A stretch of DNA of 64,000 bases, from contig NZ_CP139979.1 of assembly GCF_034424525.1 (NCBI RefSeq), positions 62,001 to 126,000 of the forward strand, read 5' to 3'. This document shows positions 42,066-49,768 of this stretch, piece after piece. This DNA comes from Sphingobium yanoikuyae. GTDB taxonomy: Bacteria > Pseudomonadota > Alphaproteobacteria > Sphingomonadales > Sphingomonadaceae. Position numbers and translations under genes: made by a program. How positions within the stretch are numbered: position 1 is the stretch's first letter; each line of letters opens with the position of its first letter. The notes beneath the pieces were generated by a model. It was not told the origin of the DNA. It did not search any database and saw only the letters and a program-made list of their open reading frames with translations.

Positions 42066-44192
42066 ATGAGACATAAGCTGACGCTCCGTTCCGCCCTGAT
42101 GGCGATCGCCATCGCTTCCGCTCCTGCCCTGATCGCCGCCGCGCCCGCCACGGGCGATGATCCCTATCTCTGGCTGGAGGATATCGAGGGCACCAAGGCG
42201 ATCGCGCAGGTCGAGCAGTGGAATGGCGAGACGGAAAAGCTGTTGCGCGCCAGTCCGCGGTTCGAGGCGGACCGGGCACGGGCGCGCGCGATCCTGGACG
42301 ATGAAAGCCAGATTGCGGTGCCCGACAAGGTGATGGGCAGCCGCGTCACCAATTTGTGGCGCGACGCGAAGAATCCGCGCGGCCTGTGGCGGTCGAGCGA
42401 CCTGGTGTCCTATCTGGCGGGCAAGCCCAACTGGACGACGATCATCGACGTCGACGCGCTGGGCAAGGCGGAGGGCAAGAGCTGGGTCTGGCATGGCGCC
42501 GACTGCCTGGCGCCCGATTATGGCCGCTGCCTGATCTCGCTGAGCGCGGGCGGCACCGATGCCGATGTCGTGCGCGAATATGACCTGACCACCGGCAAGT
42601 TTGTCGAGGGCGGCTTTACCCTGCCCGAAGCCAAGAGCGACGTCGCCTGGGCCGACAAGGACACGTTGCTGGTCGGCACCGACTATGGCGCGGGATCGCT
42701 GACCGCGTCGGGCTATCCGCGCATCGTCAAGCGCTGGAAGCGGGGTACGCCGCTATCGGCCGCAACGCTGGTCAAGGAAGGCGTCGACAGCGACATTTCG
42801 GTGCGGCCGCGCGTCGAGCAGGATGGCGACAAACGCTGGGTCTTCATCGACCGGGCGCTGACCTTCTACACCAACGACCTCTATATCGAGGGTGCGAACG
42901 GCCAGCTGATCCGCACGCCGGTGCCTGACACGGCCGATTTCCGCGGCCTGATCGGCGGGCAGATGATCGTGCTGCTGAACAAGCCGCTGGGCGATATTCC
43001 GACCGGATCGCTGGTGTCCTGGCCGATCGCCGATGTGGCGGCGGGCAAGGCGGGGGCGCCGCAGGTGGTGCTGAAGCCGACCGCGACCACCGTGGTCGAG
43101 GAAGTGCGCACCACCGACAATATCCTGTGGGTGAAGCAGCTCGACAATGTGTCGGGCGCGCTGCTGGCGATGACCCGCGACGCCGCCACCGGCCGCTGGA
43201 CCAGCCGTTCGGTGCCGCTGGCCGACAAGGCGACGGTCCATCTGGTCGGCACCGACGACAAGGGCGACCGGGTCTTCGCTTCGGTCGAGGGGATGCTGAC
43301 CCCGCCGAGCCTGATGGTGGCAGGAGCGCAGGGGCCGGCGCGCACGGTCCAGCAACTGCCCGCGCGCTTCGACGCCAGCCAGTTCGTGGTGGAGCAGCGC
43401 TTCGCCACGTCGAAGGACGGGACGAAGATCCCCTATTTCCTGGCGCGCAAGAAGGGCGTGACGGGACCGGTGCCGGCCTTCATCCATGCCTATGGCGGGT
43501 TCCGCGCGGCGCAGACGCCGACCTATCTCACTACCGAACCCTATCGCGCCGGGCCGCTGGGCCTGTTCTGGGTCGAGGATGGCAATGCCTATGTCCTCGC
43601 CAATATCCGGGGCGGCAGCGAATATGGCCCGGCCTGGCATCAGGATGCGCTGCGCGAGAAGCGCCAGAATGCGTTCGACGATCTGGCGGCGGTGGCCGAG
43701 GATCTGGTCAAGACCGGCGTGTCGACCAAGGGCGATATCGGCATTTCCGGCCGCTCCAACGGCGGCGTGCTGGTGGGCGCGGCGATGACCCAGCGGCCCG
43801 ACCTCTATGGCGCGGTGATCGCGGGATCGCCGCTGGAGGATATGAAGCGCTATTCGCATCTGTCGGCCGGCGCGTCCTGGGTGGCGGAATATGGCGATCC
43901 CGATGTGCCGTCGGACTGGGCGTTCATGCGCAAATGGTCGCCCTATCAGAATGTGAGGACCGGGGTGCAGTATCCGCCCGCCTTCTTCTACCTGTCGACC
44001 AAGGATGACCGGGTGCATCCGGGCCATGCGCGCAAGATGGCGGCGAAGCTGAAGGCGACCGGCAGCACGGTCTATTATCATGAATATCGCGAGGGCGGCC
44101 ATTCGGTCGGCGCAGACCATGCCGAGGATGCGGTGCGCGCGGCACTGCTGCACGCCTTCCTGACCCGAGAACTGGTGGAGAAAAAGAAGTGA
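42066..44192 (+). CDS. Prolyl oligopeptidase family serine peptidase
   Basis: A 708-residue S9 peptidase with a signal peptide (MRHKLTLRSALMAIAIASAPALIAA), hence periplasmic or secreted. The N-terminal beta-propeller (~60-400) starts from DDPYLWLEDIEG. The C-terminal hydrolase domain has catalytic Ser in SGRSNGG, Asp in STKDDRVHPGHA and His in EGGHSVGA. Length equals typical prolyl oligopeptidases, which cut after proline in short peptides. The frame continues upstream but the start at 42066 gives the signal peptide. Confidence 0.93.
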   Translation: MRHKLTLRSALMAIAIASAPALIAAAPATGDDPYLWLEDIEGTKAIAQVEQWNGETEKLLRASPRFEADRARARAILDDESQIAVPDKVMGSRVTNLWRDAKNPRGLWRSSDLVSYLAGKPNWTTIIDVDALGKAEGKSWVWHGADCLAPDYGRCLISLSAGGTDADVVREYDLTTGKFVEGGFTLPEAKSDVAWADKDTLLVGTDYGAGSLTASGYPRIVKRWKRGTPLSAATLVKEGVDSDISVRPRVEQDGDKRWVFIDRALTFYTNDLYIEGANGQLIRTPVPDTADFRGLIGGQMIVLLNKPLGDIPTGSLVSWPIADVAAGKAGAPQVVLKPTATTVVEEVRTTDNILWVKQLDNVSGALLAMTRDAATGRWTSRSVPLADKATVHLVGTDDKGDRVFASVEGMLTPPSLMVAGAQGPARTVQQLPARFDASQFVVEQRFATSKDGTKIPYFLARKKGVTGPVPAFIHAYGGFRAAQTPTYLTTEPYRAGPLGLFWVEDGNAYVLANIRGGSEYGPAWHQDALREKRQNAFDDLAAVAEDLVKTGVSTKGDIGISGRSNGGVLVGAAMTQRPDLYGAVIAGSPLEDMKRYSHLSAGASWVAEYGDPDVPSDWAFMRKWSPYQNVRTGVQYPPAFFYLSTKDDRVHPGHARKMAAKLKATGSTVYYHEYREGGHSVGADHAEDAVRAALLHAFLTRELVEKKK

Positions 44193-44204
44193 GCGGGGGC
44201 GGCC

Positions 44205-44483
44205 ATGCCCTATTATGAATGCTCGATCAGAGGAGCGCATTTTCCGGCTGAACTGATAGGCAAGAAAGGCATGTGCGGTTTCAACACCACGCGATGGTTG
44301 GAAGCCGATGATCCCGATGATGCCGAGATGAAAGTCGTCCAGATGCTGCGTGGAGAGCGAAGCTTTCAATGGCGTGGCAAGCCAGAGCGAATGGCTGACG
44401 CACGGATATTCGTAGAGACCATCCGTGAGATCAAGAAACTTCCCAAGTCCCAAGGTGGCGGCGCAACATGGTACACAGAATGA
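44205..44483 (+). CDS. Small hypothetical protein between prolyl oligopeptidase and nadC
   Basis: A 92-residue cytoplasmic protein I do not recognise. It has CSIRGAHFPAELIGKKGMCGFNTTRWLEADDPDDAE and a Trp-rich middle (SFQWRGKPE), a compact alpha/beta look and no signal peptide. Its GC is lower than that of both neighbours (about 55% in a sampled 60 bases, against about 65% or more). The TGA overlaps the nadC ATG (ATGA), so translation is coupled. It may be a recently gained gene that kept an operon-like junction. Confidence 0.6.
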   Translation: MPYYECSIRGAHFPAELIGKKGMCGFNTTRWLEADDPDDAEMKVVQMLRGERSFQWRGKPERMADARIFVETIREIKKLPKSQGGGATWYTE

Positions 44484-45331
44484 ATAGCTTTACCCTGGAG
44501 GGGTTCGATCTCGACGCCTTTGTCGCTTCGACGCTGGCGGAGGATCTGGGGCCGGATGGCCGCGACGTCACCAGCGAGGCGGTGATCCCGGCCGATGCGA
44601 TCTTCGACGGCGTGATGGACAGCCGCGACGCGGTGACGCTCGCCGGCCTGCCGATCGCGGTTGCCTTCTTCCGCGCGCTCGATCCCGATGTCGAGATCGC
44701 GCTGCTGCATCAGGATGGCGACCGGGTGGCGGCGGGGACCGACATCATGCGCATCCGGGGCAAGGCGCGCGCGCTGCTGACGGCCGAGCGGTCGGCGCTC
44801 AACACAGTGCAGCATCTGACCGGCATCGCCACCATGACCCGCGCCTATGTCGACGCGATCCTGGGCACGGGCGCGACCTTGCTGGACACGCGCAAGACGA
44901 TCCCCGGCCTGCGCCGGCTGGAGAAATATGCCACCCGCATGGGCGGCGCGACCAATCATCGAATGGGCCTGTGGGATGCGGCGATGATCAAGGACAATCA
45001 TGTCGCGGTCGCCGGGTCGGTCGAGGAAGCGGCGCGCCGTGCGGTTGCCGCCGGCATTGCCAATATCATCGTCGAGGTCGACCGGGTCGACCAGATCGAG
45101 CCGGCGCTGGCCGCCGGGGCGACCCATTTGCTGCTCGACAATATGGATGCAGCCACACTGCGCGGCGCCGTCACCCTGGTCGGCGGACGGGTGCCGACCG
45201 AAGCATCGGGCGGCGTGACGCACGACACGATCCGCGCCAAGGCGGAGACCGGCGTCACCTATATCAGCGTCGGCCGCCTCACCCAATCTGCCCCTGCCGC
45301 CGACATCGGACTGGATTTTTCCCATGCGTAA
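44480..45331 (+). CDS. nadC: Nicotinate-nucleotide pyrophosphorylase (carboxylating) NadC
   Basis: A 283-residue QPRTase that converts quinolinate and PRPP into nicotinate mononucleotide, CO2 and pyrophosphate. The family elements EDLGPDGRDVTSEAVIP, NTVQHLTGIATMT, LLDTRKTIPGLRRLEKYA, GGATNHRMGLWDAAMIKDNH, EVDRVDQIE and ASGGVTHDTI are all present, including Arg and Lys residues for substrate. The start overlapping the previous TGA (44480) fits better than the ATG four codons earlier. Its end overlaps the RNase T2 gene by 8 bases. Confidence 0.97.
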   Translation: MNSFTLEGFDLDAFVASTLAEDLGPDGRDVTSEAVIPADAIFDGVMDSRDAVTLAGLPIAVAFFRALDPDVEIALLHQDGDRVAAGTDIMRIRGKARALLTAERSALNTVQHLTGIATMTRAYVDAILGTGATLLDTRKTIPGLRRLEKYATRMGGATNHRMGLWDAAMIKDNHVAVAGSVEEAARRAVAAGIANIIVEVDRVDQIEPALAAGATHLLLDNMDAATLRGAVTLVGGRVPTEASGGVTHDTIRAKAETGVTYISVGRLTQSAPAADIGLDFSHA

Positions 45332-46031
45332 ATATCTGCTGCCCCTGATCGCCCTGCTGCTGCCCGGCATCGCCCATGCCCAGGCCAATCAGTGCCGCCT
45401 GCCCGAGATCATCGCCCGCCCGCAGGTGGAAGGGCCGAGCGCCGACGAGCCCAAGCGCGTGCTGCCGATCGGCTATTACACGCTAGCCGTGAGTTGGAGC
45501 CCGCAATATTGCAAGACATCGCGCGGCGGCGCCCGCGATGCCTTCCAGTGCGGGTCGGGCAATGATTTCGGCTTCACCCTGCATGGCCTGTGGCCCGACG
45601 GCTATGGCAAGGAATGGCCGCAATATTGCAAGCCGGCCGCGCCGTTGCCGCGCAAGGTAATCCGCGAGCATCTCTGTTCGACGCCGTCGGTGCAGCTGAT
45701 CCAGCATGAATGGGTCAAGCATGGCACCTGCATGCCGACCACGCCGACCAAATTCTTCGCCCTGTCGCGCAAGCTCTATCAGGCGCTGCGCTATCCCGAC
45801 ATGGCGGCGCTGGCCGCGCGGCCGACCCTGTCGGCGCAGGATTTCGCCAAGGCGTTCGCGGCGGAGAACAAGGGCATGGTCGCCGATGGCATCCGCCTGA
45901 ACGTCAACCGCGACGGCGCGCTGAGCGAAGTGTGGATCTGCATGGACCGCAAATTTCGCTACATGGCCTGCCCGCCGCAGCAGGGCGGCGTGCGCGACCG
46001 GGCGCAGTTGCGGATCGAGCCGAAGGGCTGA
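45324..46031 (+). CDS. Ribonuclease T2 family protein
   Basis: A 235-residue secreted endoribonuclease with a signal peptide (KYLLPLIALLLPGIAHA). CAS1 FTLHGLWPDG and CAS2 HEWVKHGTC contain the catalytic histidines, Glu and Lys; multiple Cys suggest disulphides. T2 enzymes cut single-stranded RNA with little base preference, probably here in the periplasm for RNA scavenging. The 8-base overlap with nadC suggests cotranscription with NAD synthesis genes, although the link may be incidental. Confidence 0.93.
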   Translation: MRKYLLPLIALLLPGIAHAQANQCRLPEIIARPQVEGPSADEPKRVLPIGYYTLAVSWSPQYCKTSRGGARDAFQCGSGNDFGFTLHGLWPDGYGKEWPQYCKPAAPLPRKVIREHLCSTPSVQLIQHEWVKHGTCMPTTPTKFFALSRKLYQALRYPDMAALAARPTLSAQDFAKAFAAENKGMVADGIRLNVNRDGALSEVWICMDRKFRYMACPPQQGGVRDRAQLRIEPKG

Positions 46032-46110
46032 GACCCAGGCGCCCTTTCCCGCGTGGAAAGGGCAATGATCGCGGGTCAGGCGGAGAGGCAGCGCTTCATC
46101 GAGAGCGGGA

Positions 46111-46157
46111 CACCCCTCCACCGGCTTTGCCGGTCCCCCTCCCCTGGCAGGGGAGGA
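46111..46157. repeat. Family B repeat (partial copy)
   Basis: cacccctcc, the hairpin accggc-ttt-gccggt (46120-46134), then tccccct and the hairpin ctcccct-ggc-aggggag (46139-46155). Same order as the other family B copies. It sits between RNase T2 and the convergent DUF4112 gene, where it could act as a bidirectional end signal. Confidence 0.85.
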
Positions 46158-46173
46158 TCAACGATGGTGCATG

Positions 46174-46596
46174 TCAGCCGTCGATCGTCACCGTCGAGGG
46201 ATGGTGGCGATCGAGATGCTTGCGGATGATGCGCAGATTCTTCGTGTTCGACTTGTAGAGAAAGTCGAAGATGTCGCCGGCAAAGGGAATGGCGCCGACC
46301 AGCGTGTCGACGCCGACATTGGCGGCCATGCGGGTGAGCTGCCATTTCGACAGGCCGAGATTGCGGGCTTCCCACACGATCCAGGCGCCCATGGCGGCGG
46401 TCGCGATGTCGCCGACGATGGGAACGAGACCGATCAGGCTGTCCATGCCGACCCGGCGCTTCGTGCCGGGAATGACGAACAGCCCCTCCAGCACGGCCTC
46501 CATCATCTCGATCCGGCGACGGATCGAGGCGGGGTCGCGGCCGAAGCCGGGCATGTCACGAACAAGGTCATCGAACTGCTTGGCCGAAACGGGCAT
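46174..46596 (-). CDS. DUF4112 membrane protein
   Basis: A 140-residue protein with two membrane-associated segments (~40-65 and ~90-110) of the DUF4112 family: MDSLIGLVPIVGDIATAAMGAWIVWEARNLG and GVDTLVGAIPFAGDIFDFLYKSN are its repeated hallmarks (GxPxxGD). Function unknown. The start at ATG 46596 has GGAG about nine bases upstream; the TTG at 46611 is less likely. It follows the SBP gene on the same strand after 65 bases. Confidence 0.88.
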   Translation of the reverse strand: MPVSAKQFDDLVRDMPGFGRDPASIRRRIEMMEAVLEGLFVIPGTKRRVGMDSLIGLVPIVGDIATAAMGAWIVWEARNLGLSKWQLTRMAANVGVDTLVGAIPFAGDIFDFLYKSNTKNLRIIRKHLDRHHPSTVTIDG

Positions 46597-46661
46597 TCCA
46601 TCACTCTCCAAAGCCCTGTGCTGCCGGATAACGTCCGGCGCGGCAAAAAGGGCGCAGACCC

Positions 46662-48170
46662 TTAGTTGGTGCTGCGGAAGAGATGGTTCAATGGGTGGCG
46701 GCCACGCGGCGAGGGCAGAAAGCCGCTGAGCCGTTTTGACACCAGCGACCAGCGGATCGGTGCGCCGAGTGGAATATAGCCATTATGGGCCTGAATCAGG
46801 CCCACCGCCTGGGCGACGCGGGCGGCGCGCTCCTCCGCCGTGCTGGCGAGGCTGGCGGCCTGCAGCGCGGCTTCGCCCTCCGGGCTGCAGTGAATCTTGC
46901 GGGCACAGCCGATGCGGCCGAGATACCAGAGCGCGCTGTCATAGGCGGCGACCTCGTCGATTAGCGACAGGTCCGCCTTTTCGGCCAGGTCGACCCGCTC
47001 TGTAGCAAGGCCGATGGCACCCAGATCGCGCGCCAGCAGGCCGAACAACAGGGTCGAGCCGGGGCCGGCGGGCAGGGCGATGCGCAGTGGCGGCGGATCG
47101 CCATGGGTATCGCGCCAGCGGTCGATGATGGCCCGGCCTTGTGCCCGGCGATCATCCATCGCCTGCCCGACCCAGGCGGGCGCGGGCGGCGCCACCGGCA
47201 GGTCGAGCTGGCCGGGCAGCAACTGCTCGCTGATCGCCCAGCCGCCCAGCGGGAACATCTGCAGCAACTGGTTGCGATCGACCGCCATGTTGATCGCGGC
47301 GCGCACGCCGTCATCGTCGAGCAGATCGCCCTTGCCGGTGACGGCAAGGCCCAGCAGCCCCTGCACCGGGTCCATCCGCACGGCGTCGCGATCGATGCCG
47401 GCGGGCACCAGCAGGGGCAGGTCGGCATAGCGGCCGCCCAGCACCAGCGCCGACTGTTTCTCGCGGAAGCGGATGATGGCGAGCGACGCCCGCTCGGCGC
47501 GCAGCACGCGGGTCTGCCAGGCGGGGACGCCGGCTTCCTCCTCATCGCTGTCGGCATCGTCGCCACTGAGGCGATCGACCGGGGCGAGCATCGCCGCGCC
47601 GTTGCGCCAGACGCTGCGATAGGGGCCGGTGCCGCCGTCGCGCGACAGTACCGCCATTTGCGGCTGGGCCAGCATCTGCAGCACATAGGGGCGGGCGGCG
47701 GCCATGCGAATCTCGATCACCTCGCCGGTCATCGGCACGACCGCCTGCACCGCGTCGAGCGGTCCGTCGGGGTCGAGCTGACGCAGCATCTCGATCCGCG
47801 CCATCAGCATGCGGGCGACATCGGGCGCGGTGACGCGGGCGCCATTGGCCCAGAAGGCGCGGCGCAGGCGGAAAATATAGCTGCGCCCATCATCCTCCAC
47901 GACCCAGCGCTGGGCGAGGGCCGGCAAGATGTCGCCGCCTGCATCGAAGGCGACCAGCCCCTGGGCGGTGGCCTCCAGGATCAGCTTGGCGGCCGGCTTG
48001 GGCAGGTTCTGCAAGGGCTTGGCAAGTTCGGTGCGGCTGCCGATGACGCTGACCACCACCGGGCCGCTGCCTTCGTCGGAGCAGCTGCCGAGCGCGAGGG
48101 CGAGGCTGGCCCCGGCGATCAGGGCGGCGCGGCGCGACAGGCGGCGCAGGCGGGGCGGGACGGCGAACAT
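46662..48170 (-). CDS. Family 5 extracellular solute-binding lipoprotein
   Basis: A 502-residue peptide/nickel-type binding protein (SBP_bac_5). Signal with lipobox LALGSC after an Arg-rich start. The fold segments VVVSVIGSRTELAKPL, ILEATAQGLVAFDAGGDILPALAQRWVVEDDGRSYIFRLRRAFWANGARVTAPDVARMLMARIE match the first lobe; AINMAVDRNQLLQMFPLGG matches the later lobe. No permease or ATPase genes adjoin, so the partner transporter is elsewhere or the protein acts alone. It is divergent from the porin gene. Confidence 0.85.
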   Translation of the reverse strand: MFAVPPRLRRLSRRAALIAGASLALALGSCSDEGSGPVVVSVIGSRTELAKPLQNLPKPAAKLILEATAQGLVAFDAGGDILPALAQRWVVEDDGRSYIFRLRRAFWANGARVTAPDVARMLMARIEMLRQLDPDGPLDAVQAVVPMTGEVIEIRMAAARPYVLQMLAQPQMAVLSRDGGTGPYRSVWRNGAAMLAPVDRLSGDDADSDEEEAGVPAWQTRVLRAERASLAIIRFREKQSALVLGGRYADLPLLVPAGIDRDAVRMDPVQGLLGLAVTGKGDLLDDDGVRAAINMAVDRNQLLQMFPLGGWAISEQLLPGQLDLPVAPPAPAWVGQAMDDRRAQGRAIIDRWRDTHGDPPPLRIALPAGPGSTLLFGLLARDLGAIGLATERVDLAEKADLSLIDEVAAYDSALWYLGRIGCARKIHCSPEGEAALQAASLASTAEERAARVAQAVGLIQAHNGYIPLGAPIRWSLVSKRLSGFLPSPRGRHPLNHLFRSTN

Positions 48171-48229
48171 GCGGGAACGGGCTTAGCCCGATGGGGCGCC
48201 GCCGCCAACCGCGATCGGCGCTTTTGCCA

Positions 48230-48248
48230 ATGTCACAAAATCGACATC
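48230..48248 (+). promoter_or_regulatory. Possible Pho-box-like element upstream of the porin
   Basis: The sequence atgtcacaaaatcgacatc resembles a Pho box (two TGTCA-type half-sites about 11 bases apart), matching about 12 of 18 consensus positions, and is 66 bases before the porin start. A second AT-rich stretch with tgtaaca and attcata follows at 48263-48281. It also reads as an inverted repeat (atgtc ... gacat). Confidence 0.3.
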
Positions 48249-48313
48249 TGAAAGACGCTGCGATGTAACATAAGATTCATACTGGCGTCCCCGAAACAGG
48301 GGAATGGACAGGA

Positions 48314-49753
48314 ATGACGCTCCGATTGCGACTGGCCGCCGGCACTGCGCTGGCGACGCTGATGATCTCCACGCCGGCACAGGCGCAGGATAATGCGGCC
48401 TTGCAGCGCCAGATCGACGAACTCAAGGCGCAGGTGCAGGCGCTGACCGCCGCACTGGCCGCCAACAAGGGCACGCAGCCGGTGGCAGCAGCGCCAGCGC
48501 CCGCGGTGGACGCCGCTGCGGCGCCTGTCGCGCCTGTGACGCTCGCCGCTGCGCCGCCCGCGCCGGCGGCCGTCCCGGTGTCGGCGACCCCGTCCAAGTC
48601 CAAGGCCTGGTATGAGAAGCTGTCGCTGCGCGGCTATACCCAGATGCGCTACAACGCCTTCCTGTCGGGCGACGACACGGCGCCGGCGGGCGAGTCCCGG
48701 CTCCGTTCCCCCCATGACAGTTCGATCTCGGATCGCGGTGGCTTCTCGCTGCGTCGGGCGCGGCTGGTGCTGCAGGGCGATGTGTCGGACCGGGTGTCGC
48801 TCTATCTCCAGTCCGATTTCGCGTCGGCGGTGAACAACCAGGCGGGCAGCGAGCGGCGCGAGGGCTTCGTCCAGCTGCGCGATGCCTATGCTGACGTCTT
48901 CCTCGACAAGGACAAGAATTGGCGTGTGCGCTTCGGTCAGTCGAAGGTGCCGTTCGGCTGGGAGAATATGCAATCCTCGTCCAACCGGCTGACGCTGGAC
49001 CGCAGCGATGCGATCAACAGCGCGGTGCCGAGCGAGCGCGATCTGGGTATTGTCGGCTATTATACGCCGACATCGGTGCAGCAGATCTGGGACCGGCTGG
49101 GGCATGACGGGCAGAAGCTGTTCGGCAATTATGGCGCGTTCGGTCTGGGCGTCTTCAACGGGCAGGGCACCAACCGGACCGAGCAGAATCGCGGGCTGAT
49201 GAAGGTCGCCTTCGCGACCTGGCCGTTCGAGCTGGACGGGCTGGGCGGCGCCTTTGAGGGGCAGGTGCTGGAAATCGGCGGATCGGCGATGATGAACGAT
49301 GTGCAGCCCGAACTGCGCAGCGGCGGCGTCAGCACGATCGCCTATGACGATGATCGCGTCGGCCTGCACGCCATTCTCTATCCCCAGCCCTTCGGCATCC
49401 AGGCCGAATGGAATTGGGGCAAGGGACCGGAATATGACGTCGCCAGCCAGTCGATCGAGACCAAGAATCTGAGCGGCGGCTATGTCCAGATGATGTATCG
49501 CCTGCCGACCGAGACGATCGGCGCGCTGATGCCCTATGCCCGCTGGCAGCATTATCGCGGCGGGTGGAAGGCCGGCACCAACGCGCCGCGGCTGGAAACC
49601 GACGAGTTCGAACTGGGTGTGGAATGGCAGCCGTGGAAGGCGCTGGAATTCACCTTCGCCTATGCCCGGATGAAGCGCGCCGAAGCCGACGAACGCCGCA
49701 CCGGCCGGGCGGAAGGCAATCTGATCCGCACCCAGGTGCAGTGGAACTACTGA
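48314..49753 (+). CDS. Phosphate-selective porin (OprP/OprO family)
   Basis: A 479-residue outer-membrane porin. Signal peptide (RLRLAAGTALATLMISTPAQA), a coiled coil with ALQRQIDELKAQVQAL (~25-50), an Ala/Pro linker, then a beta-barrel from SLRGYTQMRYNAF to the terminal aromatic VQWNY. Domain PF07396 features include GFSLRRARLVLQGDVSDRVSLYLQSDF and VRFGQSKVPFGWENMQSS. It may import phosphate or other anions. Expression under phosphate limitation is suggested by a possible Pho box. It is convergent with the esterase gene, 15 bases between the stops. Confidence 0.9.
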   Translation: MTLRLRLAAGTALATLMISTPAQAQDNAALQRQIDELKAQVQALTAALAANKGTQPVAAAPAPAVDAAAAPVAPVTLAAAPPAPAAVPVSATPSKSKAWYEKLSLRGYTQMRYNAFLSGDDTAPAGESRLRSPHDSSISDRGGFSLRRARLVLQGDVSDRVSLYLQSDFASAVNNQAGSERREGFVQLRDAYADVFLDKDKNWRVRFGQSKVPFGWENMQSSSNRLTLDRSDAINSAVPSERDLGIVGYYTPTSVQQIWDRLGHDGQKLFGNYGAFGLGVFNGQGTNRTEQNRGLMKVAFATWPFELDGLGGAFEGQVLEIGGSAMMNDVQPELRSGGVSTIAYDDDRVGLHAILYPQPFGIQAEWNWGKGPEYDVASQSIETKNLSGGYVQMMYRLPTETIGALMPYARWQHYRGGWKAGTNAPRLETDEFELGVEWQPWKALEFTFAYARMKRAEADERRTGRAEGNLIRTQVQWNY

Positions 49754-49768
49754 CCGGCCATGCCCCTG

